From Kuafuiihalomonas sp039024635 (lineage in GTDB: Bacteria > Myxococcota > Kuafuiibacteriia > Kuafuiibacteriales > Kuafuiibacteriaceae), in contig JBCCQA010000008.1 of assembly GCA_039024635.1 (NCBI GenBank), forward strand, positions 62,001 to 126,000: 64,000 nucleotides of DNA, written 5' to 3'. A model generated the notes under the pieces. It did no database searches and was not told where the DNA came from. It was given only the letters and a program-made list of their open reading frames with translations. Position 1 is the first letter of the stretch. Every line of letters begins with the position of its first letter. The position numbers and the translations under genes were made by a program. Shown piece after piece: positions 53,457 to 62,362 of this stretch.

Positions 53457-55970
53457 TCAGCGTCCGACGGTTGAGCTGCGAGCCTGGAGCTCCTCCAAGA
53501 GCTGGCTTGCCATGCGGTCTTGGGGACGGAACTTCAGGGCCCGCTTCAGATGGTGCTCGGCCTGGTCAAATCGCCCCTCCTGGATGGCGACTCGCGCGCA
53601 CACGACGTGGGCCCGGTCGTTCTTGCGATTCACCTCCAGCGCCCAGCTGCAGTTGGCTTCGGCGTCTTCGAGCTTCCCTAGCTGAAGCTGAAGACCGGCC
53701 AAGCTGGCTCGAATCGGGGCGAGATGAGGACTGTGCTCCAGGGTGCGCGCCAAGGCGTCTTCGGCGTCGGCCGACATACCGAACTGGTTGTACAACTGGA
53801 AAGCAGAGATGAAGATGTTCTCCGGAGCCCAAGCGTGGTTCAGAGCCGACATCAGCGCGACTTCAGCCTTTCGTCGGAGCTCCAGCGCCTTGGCCTCGTA
53901 CTGACTCGAGCGTTCCGGATCGCCTTTGCGCCTCAGCTGAACCGCTTGCCGCAACGCGCCCGAGGCCCGCTGAGTGTAGATCTGGCCAAGGTTCTGCCGA
54001 TAGTAGCTCTCGTTCGGGTTGATGCGGATGGCGGCTTCCACCCGTTCGACCCCATCGAGCCGCCTCGACTCCGCGTCGGCGCCCACGAAGGCCCGCTCGG
54101 CTCGAAGAACCTGCCGAGCCCGAAACATCGTGACCCCGCAGAGCGCGCAGCCCACGACTACCAGCAGCGTCGCAACAGGCTTGGAGCCCGGCAGAAACTG
54201 GTTCAGACGAAGCACTTCGTCGTCCTCTTCGACGAAGAGCACCGCCGCAGCTCCCAACATGAAGAAGAGGAAGACCGAACAGGCGACCGAATCGAAGCCC
54301 GCGATCGAATAGACCGAGTAGCTCACGAAGGAGGTCAGCAAACCGAAAGCCAAAGCACGATCGGTCCGCCGGCGGGACTTGTCCATGAAGGTGCGCGCCC
54401 CATGAAAGACGATGGTGGAGAGGAGCCAGATGTAGCTCAGCAATCCCAGGACGCCCAGAGAAGCGAGCAGGTAGAGGTAGTTGTTGTGCGGGTTGTCGTG
54501 GTTGGTCATCGGGTCGAGCGCCTCTAGGCGCTTCGACTTGTGGCTCATGAAGGCGTATCGATAGGTTTCGATTCCTATGCCGGTCAGCCAGACGGCGGCG
54601 CTCCGCCAGCCCGGCCTGGGCGCATCATCGGGACCAAGTTCGGGAAGGGGCACCGGACCGAGCTCGGCCCCGGCCAAGACGCGTTCGTAGTGGGCTAGAT
54701 CCCGACGCATGCGAGCCATGGTCTCTTCGTGCCGGCTCAGAACGCGAGGGCTCTCCAACCACAGGTAGGGCCGCGTGCCCTGACCTGCGCCGTACTTCAC
54801 GCTCTCGGGGTCGAAGGCGGCCGGAATGCTCCGAACGGTACGGGCATAGAGGTCATCGCCCTTGACCGCCCAGATCGTCCCGAGAACCAAGCCGCTGAAG
54901 AGCAGACCCCAGCAAACGACGCGGATCACCACCAGTCGGCGCCGATCCTCGGAGAATAGCCCCGGCAAGAGCACCAGACCACCGACCACAGCGGCCGCGC
55001 TTCCGACCCATGCCCCTCGGGTCCGGGTGTGGACGAGGCCCAGAACCACGCCCATGGCGCAGGCAAGGAGGGCCCCCGAGAGAACCGCGTCGGCCACACG
55101 TCGACCGGCGGCGCTTCGAAGGCGGGTCGAGGCCGGACCCCAGCTTCCGAACAAGACCGCGCCCAAGGGCACCCCGACCGAGAGAACGAGACAAAAGCGG
55201 TAGCCTGCATCCTCGAGAGGGGTGAGGGTCGGCAGAAGCTGTAGCACGAGCACTGCAAAGAGCCCGAAGCAGCAGGCAAGCACCCGAAGGCCGGACGGCG
55301 CATCTGAGTCCTCGTCCTTCCTTGAGCCCAAAGCATGGCCCAGGGCGAGTACGGCCAGAATCGAAGCGAGTGGGAAGAGCAGAGCGAGGCTGTTGCCGGC
55401 GAAGGTCGCGTTGCCCAGGAAAGAAAAGACCTTGTTGTTCGGCCCTTGGAAGAAGCCCAAGGGGTCTCTTCCCACGCCCTGGACCCGAGCGTAGGTCCCG
55501 ACCATCCCGCCGATGACAGCCAAGAATCCGAAGCCCAACATCGCGCCCGCCCGTCCTCGAAGACCGGCCGAGACGGCGAAGAAGAGACCTGCGCAGGCCA
55601 GGTAGCCCTGAAAGCCAAACTGACGCTCGTAGACGCCGTTGAAAGACATCCAAGGATCGATGGAAGTGAGGGTGGAGAGCCCGACCACTCCCAGGAGGGC
55701 GAAGACCGGCAGGGCGAACACGCGAGTGGGGGCGAAGCGAACCCCCTTCGTAAGAGCCAAAACCAGCCAGCCAGCCAAGCAAGCACAGCCCCCCAGCTTC
55801 AGGACGAAAGCCTTGGGGACGTCGAAGATGCGGTTGACCTCTCGACTGAAGTAGAGAGCGACCAAGGCCACCGTAGCGAAGGCCACGAGGGCCAGGAGCA
55901 AGGCGGCGAGCTCGGGACGGTCGAGGGTCGGGGAAGGAGGGGCGGCAGGCGCGCGCCGACGTTTCGCCAC
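53457..55970 (-). CDS. O-antigen ligase-like membrane protein with C-terminal TPR repeats
   Basis: The 837-residue protein has about 12 membrane helices (about 15-475, then 490-600), a Wzy_C-type periplasmic loop with GIGIETYRYAF and DNPHNNYLYLLASLGVLGLL (about 445-500), and three or four TPR repeats at the C-terminus (about 640-830; ALNHAWAPENIF, LGKLEDAEANCSWALE, EGRFDQAEHHLKRALK). Such proteins ligate or polymerise glycans, and the TPR part may bind partners. It starts with GTG. The divergent ffh gene is 98 bases away. Confidence 0.87.
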   Translation of the reverse strand: MAKRRRAPAAPPSPTLDRPELAALLLALVAFATVALVALYFSREVNRIFDVPKAFVLKLGGCACLAGWLVLALTKGVRFAPTRVFALPVFALLGVVGLSTLTSIDPWMSFNGVYERQFGFQGYLACAGLFFAVSAGLRGRAGAMLGFGFLAVIGGMVGTYARVQGVGRDPLGFFQGPNNKVFSFLGNATFAGNSLALLFPLASILAVLALGHALGSRKDEDSDAPSGLRVLACCFGLFAVLVLQLLPTLTPLEDAGYRFCLVLSVGVPLGAVLFGSWGPASTRLRSAAGRRVADAVLSGALLACAMGVVLGLVHTRTRGAWVGSAAAVVGGLVLLPGLFSEDRRRLVVIRVVCWGLLFSGLVLGTIWAVKGDDLYARTVRSIPAAFDPESVKYGAGQGTRPYLWLESPRVLSRHEETMARMRRDLAHYERVLAGAELGPVPLPELGPDDAPRPGWRSAAVWLTGIGIETYRYAFMSHKSKRLEALDPMTNHDNPHNNYLYLLASLGVLGLLSYIWLLSTIVFHGARTFMDKSRRRTDRALAFGLLTSFVSYSVYSIAGFDSVACSVFLFFMLGAAAVLFVEEDDEVLRLNQFLPGSKPVATLLVVVGCALCGVTMFRARQVLRAERAFVGADAESRRLDGVERVEAAIRINPNESYYRQNLGQIYTQRASGALRQAVQLRRKGDPERSSQYEAKALELRRKAEVALMSALNHAWAPENIFISAFQLYNQFGMSADAEDALARTLEHSPHLAPIRASLAGLQLQLGKLEDAEANCSWALEVNRKNDRAHVVCARVAIQEGRFDQAEHHLKRALKFRPQDRMASQLLEELQARSSTVGR

Positions 55971-56068
55971 TCCGCCTGGTAATCACCCGAGGCTCTCAGT
56001 GTAAACGGCCATCCCACCGCTTCCACATGGACCGTTCGGGTCCGCCATGATAGCGCCGCGGCTCGCGA

Positions 56069-57652
56069 ATGCTGGAGACCGTCACCAAGGGCTTCCGCGC
56101 CGCACGTGACAGGCTTCGGGGCGACGCCAGCGCAGCCGGCGTCTCGGCCGCGATCCGTGACATCCGACTGTCGCTGCTCGAGGCCGACGTCGACATGGGC
56201 GTGGTGAAGGTCTTCTTGGCCTCAGTGAAGAGCCGGGCTCTGGAGGAACTCGAGGCTCGAGGCAAGGACGGCGTGCCGGCCTACAACCGGTTCGTCGCCA
56301 TCTGCCAAGACGAGCTGGAGCGACTGCTGGGCGGCCAGAGGGCCGAGTTCGACTTCGCACCCCTCGGCGTGACGGCGGTGATGATGGTCGGCCTTCAGGG
56401 ATCGGGTAAGACGACGACCACCGCCAAGCTGGCTCGGCATCTTCGCGAGCACCACGACAAGAAGGTGATGATGGTGGCGGCGGACCTGCAGCGACCGGCC
56501 GCCGTCGAGCAGCTGGTGCAGCTGGGGCAGCGCATCGACGTCCCGGTGTTCAGCAAACTCGGCGCCACCCCCTTGGAGCTGTGCGGCGATGCCTTGGCCC
56601 AGGCAGGCAAGACCAAACGCGAGGTCGTTCTCTTCGACACCGCCGGCCGGCTGGCCATCGACGAGGGCCTGATGGACGAGCTTCGCTTCATCAAGGACCG
56701 AACCAAGCCCCAAGAGATCCTTCTCGTGGTCGACGCCATGGTCGGCCAGGACGCCGTGAAGACGGCTCAGGCCTTCGACGAAGCCTTGGGGATCACGGGC
56801 TTCGTCATGACAAAGCTCGACGGCGATGCGCGGGGAGGGGCCGCTCTCAGCATTCGCCACATGACCGGAAAACCCATCAAGTATCTGGGCCTCGGAGAAT
56901 CCACCGACGCTCTGGAGGTCTTTCGACCCGACGGACTGGCGAGCCGCGTCCTCGGGATGGGGGACGTGGTGGGTCTGGTCGAAGACTTCGAACGACAGGT
57001 GGACCCCGACAAGGCCGATGAAGACGCCCAGCGGATGCTGAAGGGCCAGTTCGACATGGCCGACTTCGTGGAGCAGATCCGACTGCTGGAGAGTATGGGC
57101 TCCTTGGAGGACTTGTTTGCCAAAATGCCCGTGTTTCAGGAAGGGGTTCAACCTGATGCTCGGGAACTCCACAAGATCGTGGCTGTCCATGACAGCATGA
57201 CGCCGGAAGAGCGGCGTCGCCCGGCGTTGGCTCGGGTCCCTTCCCGCCTCTCGCGATTGGCGCGAGGGACCGGGCGCAAGAAGGAGGTCATAGGGCAAGT
57301 CCTAGATCGATTCGACACCATGCGACGCATGATGATCGCGCTCGGCGACAAGCCCTCCCTACTCTCGAAAATTCCAGGATTCGACCAAGTCGCCCAGGTG
57401 CGGAAGCTGCGGGGTCAGGACCTCCAGAGCCTGTTCGGAGAGGCTTTCGCCGAAGCCGATGACACGCCCGAACCCGAGCCGAAGCCAGCGCCCGAGCCGA
57501 AGCCCTCGGATCCGGTCACGCCTCGGCGCAGGGAATATTTCGCGAACTTGAACGACGGATCCAAGAAGAAGAAAAAGCCCTCCTCTTCGAAAGGGAAAAC
57601 CAAGGACAAACGCAGGATGGAGCGCAAGGCCCGGAAGAAGAACCGGAAGTGA
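56069..57652 (+). CDS. ffh: Signal recognition particle protein Ffh
   Basis: The 527-residue GTPase brings ribosomes with membrane-protein signal sequences to FtsY. The N-domain leads to the NG domain with P-loop VGLQGSGKTTTTAKLA (about 110), DTAGRLAIDEGLMDEL (about 191) and TKLDGDARGGAALS (about 249). The M domain (about 330-455) is present but its RNA-binding helix reads SRLSRLARGTGRKKEVIG, close to the usual form. An unusual Pro/Glu stretch and Lys/Arg-rich tail (about 465-527) extend it past the roughly 450 residues typical. Confidence 0.95.
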   Translation: MLETVTKGFRAARDRLRGDASAAGVSAAIRDIRLSLLEADVDMGVVKVFLASVKSRALEELEARGKDGVPAYNRFVAICQDELERLLGGQRAEFDFAPLGVTAVMMVGLQGSGKTTTTAKLARHLREHHDKKVMMVAADLQRPAAVEQLVQLGQRIDVPVFSKLGATPLELCGDALAQAGKTKREVVLFDTAGRLAIDEGLMDELRFIKDRTKPQEILLVVDAMVGQDAVKTAQAFDEALGITGFVMTKLDGDARGGAALSIRHMTGKPIKYLGLGESTDALEVFRPDGLASRVLGMGDVVGLVEDFERQVDPDKADEDAQRMLKGQFDMADFVEQIRLLESMGSLEDLFAKMPVFQEGVQPDARELHKIVAVHDSMTPEERRRPALARVPSRLSRLARGTGRKKEVIGQVLDRFDTMRRMMIALGDKPSLLSKIPGFDQVAQVRKLRGQDLQSLFGEAFAEADDTPEPEPKPAPEPKPSDPVTPRRREYFANLNDGSKKKKKPSSSKGKTKDKRRMERKARKKNRK

Positions 57653-57675
57653 GCGCTTCATCGCGGAGCACAACG

Positions 57676-58314
57676 ATGACGAAGACCAACCGACGAACGA
57701 TGACGCTAGCCCTCGGCCTTTGGCTGACCCCTCATCTCGCCCAGGCCCTGGAGGTTTCGGAGCTTCAAAAGGAAGACATCCAGGGATTTGGCTACTTCCG
57801 GAACGCCCTTTCCTTCGACGAAGTCCAACAGCTCCCCAGCCGAACCGCCCAAATCCGTCGGGTGGCGCGAGACATGGGCTGGAAGTCCACGCGTCTTCAA
57901 TCGGCCATCGAGCGCTACGAGAGCATCGAAGGCGACGTCATGGCTCTCGCCGCCGAAGCGGCCAAGCAGGCCCTGGAGGCTTCGCGTGTGAAGGGCAGGG
58001 TGGTCAGCGTGGAATTCGACGACAGCAACGAGTCCCACGTCGTGGCCTACATCCGGTGGCGCGGCACTTCCTCCAAGGAAGTCATCAAGGATGCCTCCTC
58101 CATCGCCCACGCCATCAACGAGGCGACGCCCTTCGTTTCCACCGTCTCGCTGGCCGCCATTCACCCCAAGGCCAAGGAGACCTCCAAGCGGAACGTGTGG
58201 GAAGGCAAGGTGGGTGACGTGGCCATGGCCCGAATCCAGCCGGACCGCATAGAGGATTACGCCGACCGGCTCTACAAACGCATGTTCGAGGACGTAAAAG
58301 AGCTTCCTTTCTGA
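57676..58314 (+). CDS. Secreted hypothetical protein downstream of ffh
   Basis: The 212-residue protein has a signal peptide (RRTMTLALGLWLTPHLAQA) and a mature part with alternating helices and strands (SAIERYESIEGDVMALAAEAA; VVSVEFDDSNESHVVAYIRW). No Cys, no known motif. The ATG at 57676 has a GGAG 6-8 bases upstream and gives the best signal peptide; a GTG at 57649 overlapping the ffh stop is the alternative. I do not recognise a family. Likely cotranscribed with ffh. Confidence 0.7.
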   Translation: MTKTNRRTMTLALGLWLTPHLAQALEVSELQKEDIQGFGYFRNALSFDEVQQLPSRTAQIRRVARDMGWKSTRLQSAIERYESIEGDVMALAAEAAKQALEASRVKGRVVSVEFDDSNESHVVAYIRWRGTSSKEVIKDASSIAHAINEATPFVSTVSLAAIHPKAKETSKRNVWEGKVGDVAMARIQPDRIEDYADRLYKRMFEDVKELPF

Positions 58315-58330
58315 ACGACGCCGGACCATC

Positions 58331-59425
58331 TCAGCCGCGGAGGAAGCTCGCTTCCTCCGCCGTCTCGAAGCATCGCGTCACGTCACCTGCATCGAGAATC
58401 CCAGCCTTCGACAACAGCTCCACCTCCCTACGCAGATCAGTGGCCAGCATGTACGTGGCATCCGTGTTGATGGTGAAGCGGATGCTCTCCGACTTGAATG
58501 TATCCAACACGAAGCGCATCTCCTCCAGATCTCGGACCGCCCTCGTGTGAAGGTTGGAGGTTGGACAGATCTCCAGAGTCACCCCCTCTTCCCGGATCAT
58601 CTTCATCGCTTCGGGGCTGTAGGCGGCTCGAATTCCATGTCCGATACGCTGGGGCTTGAGGTGCCGGATGGCGGCCATGACGCCCTCACCCTCGGTATGG
58701 GGCGTCTCCCCGGTATGGACGGTCGTCTTCAGGCCGGCCTCTCGGGCCCGCTCGAAGATTCCGGCAAAGCGTCGGGCCGATTCGGGCTGGAGCTCTAGGT
58801 TGTGGCTCTCCGTCCCAGCCAGGTCGATCCCGAGCACCCCTCGGTCGGCATACTTGATGGCCTTGTCGACGATGATCTCATTGGTGTCGGCGTCGAACTC
58901 TCGGGCCAAGCAAAAGATGAGGCCCCCGCGGATTCCATACTCCAGGCACACTCTGTCCAACCCTCGAAGAGCGGCATGGATGATGTGGTCGAGGTCCCGC
59001 TCACCGCCTAGGTTGCGCTTCATCGGGTTGAAGCGAAGCTCCATGCGGGTCACCCGAGAACCTCGGTACTCCTTGGCCAGTACTTCGTAGACCGATCTCT
59101 CGATGGCGGCCGGGCTGGACTGAATCTTCTCGGTCCACTCGTGCATGATGCGGATGTAATCCTCGAGACTCTTCACCTTGTTGGGGTTCGAAGTCACGAG
59201 CTCGACGAACTCGAAGTAGTTCTTCACCGGTAGTTTGAAGCCCTGTTCGTGGGCCAGGGTGAAGAGTACGTGGGGCGCAACCGCGCCGCCCATGTGAAGG
59301 TGGAGCTCCGTCAGCTGCTCGGGCAACCCGGGGATGCTGCTGCGATCAGGGTCGCGGAGGGCGGGGACGATGTCGGTGCCTTCGGACACCTCTCGTTTGT
59401 GCCACGCGTGACGCCGGCCCTCCAA
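58331..59425 (-). CDS. Adenosine/AMP deaminase-family metal hydrolase
   Basis: The 364-residue TIM-barrel enzyme has the ADA metal/catalytic motifs: HXH in ELHLHMGGAV (about 43-45), VHTGE (about 217), IGHGI (His, about 236), CPTSNLHT, and the final Asp motif INTDATYMLATDL (about 315). ADA normally has Asp-Asp-Pro in the last motif; here it is Asp-Ala-Thr, so specificity may differ from plain adenosine. The start is unsettled: TTG at 59425, or the GTG at 59389. It is the third gene of the operon with the PATAN and zinc-ribbon proteins. Confidence 0.82.
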   Translation of the reverse strand: MEGRRHAWHKREVSEGTDIVPALRDPDRSSIPGLPEQLTELHLHMGGAVAPHVLFTLAHEQGFKLPVKNYFEFVELVTSNPNKVKSLEDYIRIMHEWTEKIQSSPAAIERSVYEVLAKEYRGSRVTRMELRFNPMKRNLGGERDLDHIIHAALRGLDRVCLEYGIRGGLIFCLAREFDADTNEIIVDKAIKYADRGVLGIDLAGTESHNLELQPESARRFAGIFERAREAGLKTTVHTGETPHTEGEGVMAAIRHLKPQRIGHGIRAAYSPEAMKMIREEGVTLEICPTSNLHTRAVRDLEEMRFVLDTFKSESIRFTINTDATYMLATDLRREVELLSKAGILDAGDVTRCFETAEEASFLRG

Positions 59426-59432
59426 GAGGGCT

Positions 59433-60779
59433 TCAGGCCTCCTGATTCTTGTTGAGCAGGGCGAGGATGATCTTCACGCGCCGCGCCAAATCGTCTCCCC
59501 GCTTGTGCCCCAGGAGGTCCGTGGCCTGAAACAGGACGAAGAAGAGGAGCTCGCTCAGAGCGTCGTTGAGGGCATTGACCGACACACCGGCTTGGTCGGC
59601 CCAGGCGAGCATGGCCTTCTGGTCCAGGGTGCCTTCATCGCGCAGCCGCACCCCGCGCAGGATCTGGGCGTGCTGCTGATGAGGGTCTTCTATGAAGGCT
59701 CGGGCCGAACGAACGACGCCGCCGCTGTTGGAGCCTAGCTCCTCGACCATCTCCCGCAGCGCCATGTCGTAGACTTCCAGCACTTCCGCCGCTCTCTCCA
59801 AGGCGACGCCCTGCCGTCGGGGGACTGGGCCGGTGACCTGGGTCGCCATGATTTCGACCAGGCCCTTGTTCAAGAGATGGTGGACGAGGTGGGTCACGTC
59901 GAACTCCGACTTACCCATGCGCCGCATCAGCTCGTTGATGCTGGCCGGACGACCCAGGTGTCGCAGGAGGCCGTTGGCCTGCTCGAGGCTGATCTCCTTG
60001 TGACCGTCCAAGACATCGAGGTCGGCGGCGCCGCGCTGGATGACTTCTTCCGCCGAGCGAATCCGCTCTCGAAAGACTTTCATCTCGTCTAGGCGACGAA
60101 GGGCATCGACGAGCAGGCCCTGGGTCGAAAGGTGGATTCTGGACTCCGCCAGGGCCTCGGAGCTGGTCCGCGCGAAGGTCCAGAGGCCGTCTTCGGCGCG
60201 GATCATCTGGTCGAAGATTTCCTTGAGCTGGGCCTGGACCACGGCCCACAGGTCGTGAGCGGCGATGAATCCGCACTCCACACAAGCCCGTCCAATCCGC
60301 GTGTCGCCCCTCCTCATCGCCGTTTGGAGCTGGTCTCGGGTGATCTTCCCTCGGCGCAGCAGGAACTCACCGAGCCTATCCTGGGCGCTGGTGGAAGAGG
60401 CCCAAACGACGTCGCCTTGATGAAAATAGACCGAGCGCTCGACCGGCCCGACCGCCACCGTGACGACACCCGTCTGGTAGCCCGTGGCCAAGAAGCCAAT
60501 GAAGTCGATCAGGGAGACGCCGTTCTCGTGAAGCGTCCCACAACACACCACTTCCCGCCCCGTGGGCCCTTCGCCGTGGGCACCGTCGAGGTCTCGTAGA
60601 ACGGTCCATCCGGGACCGGTCGGGAGCAGCTCAGCGCGACCGAGTCGAGCCCGGAGAAGACGTCGGGCCTCGGAAGAGGGCGCACGAAGACGTCCATCCT
60701 GCTGCAGCTCGACTTCCAGTCGCTCCTCGGCCTCGGAGAGCTGCTCTAGATCGTCCGTGGAAGAGCTCAGTTCATTCAA
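59433..60779 (-). CDS. PATAN/DUF4388-family signalling protein
   Basis: The 448-residue soluble protein has a DUF4388-type domain (about 82-235) beginning ENGVSLIDFIGFLATGYQTG, with EFLLRRGKITRDQLQTAM typical of such proteins. Further helical domains follow (SINELMRRMGKSEFDVTHLVHHL, split here, about 285-310). PATAN-containing proteins are common in Myxococcota and relay chemosensory or two-component signals; this one has no receiver or kinase. Starts with TTG overlapping the zinc-ribbon gene stop as TTGA. Confidence 0.78.
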   Translation of the reverse strand: MNELSSSTDDLEQLSEAEERLEVELQQDGRLRAPSSEARRLLRARLGRAELLPTGPGWTVLRDLDGAHGEGPTGREVVCCGTLHENGVSLIDFIGFLATGYQTGVVTVAVGPVERSVYFHQGDVVWASSTSAQDRLGEFLLRRGKITRDQLQTAMRRGDTRIGRACVECGFIAAHDLWAVVQAQLKEIFDQMIRAEDGLWTFARTSSEALAESRIHLSTQGLLVDALRRLDEMKVFRERIRSAEEVIQRGAADLDVLDGHKEISLEQANGLLRHLGRPASINELMRRMGKSEFDVTHLVHHLLNKGLVEIMATQVTGPVPRRQGVALERAAEVLEVYDMALREMVEELGSNSGGVVRSARAFIEDPHQQHAQILRGVRLRDEGTLDQKAMLAWADQAGVSVNALNDALSELLFFVLFQATDLLGHKRGDDLARRVKIILALLNKNQEA

Positions 60780-61591
60780 CGTCCGCCCTCGACGGCTAGA
60801 ATGACACGGACCTTGGTTGCGCCCAACTCGACCCCCCGGACGGGCTCCGATGTGGCGAGGTCGCCAGGTGACCGGGACAAAGCGTCGCCGTCTTGGTCGA
60901 GGCGGGCCGAGATGTCGATGGGCCCCTTCCAGGGTCGGCCCGCGATCATCATGTCGGCGGCACCGATACTGAACCTCGTGGGGAGGCTTTGGGCTTCGAT
61001 CCTCCGCACGGCAAGGGGGGGCCCGCCCCGCGCTCCGCTCGGACGAGCCGTAAGGAAGAGCACCGCGCCTTCAGGGGCCTCGACGCCGTCGGCGAGCTCG
61101 ATGGAGCCCTTTACCGGCGGACCGGCCGCGGGATGGTCTTGGGTGTTCGAGGGCGAAGGACCGCCTGCGGCAGGGGCAGGCGCCGGCGCACCGGAGAACA
61201 TCGTGGCCTCGGGCGGCTTCCCTCGGTTCATCACGTAGATGGCCACGAGCAAGACAGCCAGCACCGCGACGAACACGAGAACGTTCCCGCCGATGTTGCT
61301 CGACCTGGCAGCGGCCCGGGGCAAGGCACCTTTCTCCCGCTGCAGGTCCACTTGCTGGGATGAAAGCTCTGGCAGCGGGATTTCTTGTCCAGGGCGCGCC
61401 CCTACGACTCGAATGCCGCAGCTGTGGCAAAATCGGGCGCCTGCGCGAAGCTCGGCCCCACACGCTGGACACTCGCTTGGCCCCACGGTGCGGGCTCCGC
61501 AGCGCCCACAGAAACTGTCACCCTCATAGAGAGAAGACCCGCAGGTGGCGCAGCTCCCGATGGCAGGGTAAGACCCTGCTTCGACATCCAT
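60776..61591 (-). CDS. Double zinc-ribbon membrane protein with CcmI/CycH-like C-terminal domain
   Basis: The 271-residue protein has two zinc ribbons at the N-terminus (CATCGSSLYEGDSFCGRC and CPACGAELRAGARFCHSC, about 14-60), a membrane helix (NVLVFVAVLAVLLVAIYVM, about 102-120), a Pro/Ala linker and a beta-domain (about 165-270). The last domain, with VLFLTARPSGARGGPPLAV, PTRFSIGAADMMIAGRPW and ISARLDQDGDALSRSPGDL, matches the C-terminal domain of CcmI/CycH, which handles apocytochrome for heme attachment. The match is from memory of the family. It is far (24 kb) from the ccm operon. Confidence 0.7.
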   Translation of the reverse strand: MDVEAGSYPAIGSCATCGSSLYEGDSFCGRCGARTVGPSECPACGAELRAGARFCHSCGIRVVGARPGQEIPLPELSSQQVDLQREKGALPRAAARSSNIGGNVLVFVAVLAVLLVAIYVMNRGKPPEATMFSGAPAPAPAAGGPSPSNTQDHPAAGPPVKGSIELADGVEAPEGAVLFLTARPSGARGGPPLAVRRIEAQSLPTRFSIGAADMMIAGRPWKGPIDISARLDQDGDALSRSPGDLATSEPVRGVELGATKVRVILAVEGGR

Positions 61592-62362
61592 GTGGCGAAG
61601 TTAACTCATGATTCGCCGATTTCGGACCAAGCTCGTACCAATAGGCATCGCCTGAGCTCGAGAGGCCTAGATGGGAGGCCCGGGCGCGGCGTGAGACGCC
61701 GAACGCGCTGCGGGCCAATCGGATGCCGCAGGGCCCACCCGGTTCGGGCTGAGAGGCAGGGGGCCCCCGAGCTTTGGGCCGGAGCAGCACTCGTGTGCAG
61801 GCTGTTGCAGTCGTCTTGGGCCGCAACACCCCTCACAACACTGTGATCCCGATCCGGGTGAGCGCAAAGGCCTGAGCAGCAAGGGATTGCCGCATTCAAA
61901 CCTCGTGACCAGGGTCATCCTCCCGTGGACGACTTGTGGAGTAGCGGAGCCCCGACGTGCCCCTCCCATCGAGGCGCAGATGTCACGAAAGCAGAACCGT
62001 TGTCGTTTCGCGCAGTTGGACTTTTGAAGCACCGACGAAAGAAATCTGCCGTTGACGGTATTTTTGCACCGACCGAACGTCGGTTTCCGCGGATGACGCG
62101 GGGCACGGAATCAAGAGTTGAAGACGTTTCAAACGAACGAGCCCAACTTCGACTCCCGTTCGAGCTCTCGAGATGACGCTGCGTTGGTTGCCAAATCTTC
62201 CCCCCATGGCGCACGGCCGAATCGACCGTCCGCGGAGGGAAGGAGCGGTAGCAGTGGGGTCCGAAAGCTAAACCCGGGTGCAGGGCCGGGGACGAGCAGG
62301 ACATTCACCCCTTGCTCGTCCTCGGTCCCGTTCCAACCATCCTTGATGCAACCCCACATTCC
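61592..62362. other. 771-base stretch without a supported gene
   Basis: Every open frame here is either antisense to a neighbour or Ser/Pro/Arg-rich noise. The middle (about 61970-62130) is visibly richer in A and T than the surroundings. It holds an inverted repeat ACCGAC-CGAAC-GTCGGT at 62068-62084. The stretch is bounded by the divergent zinc-ribbon and lipoprotein genes, so it should contain both promoters. No clear sigma-70 promoter or tRNA is visible. Confidence 0.6.
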
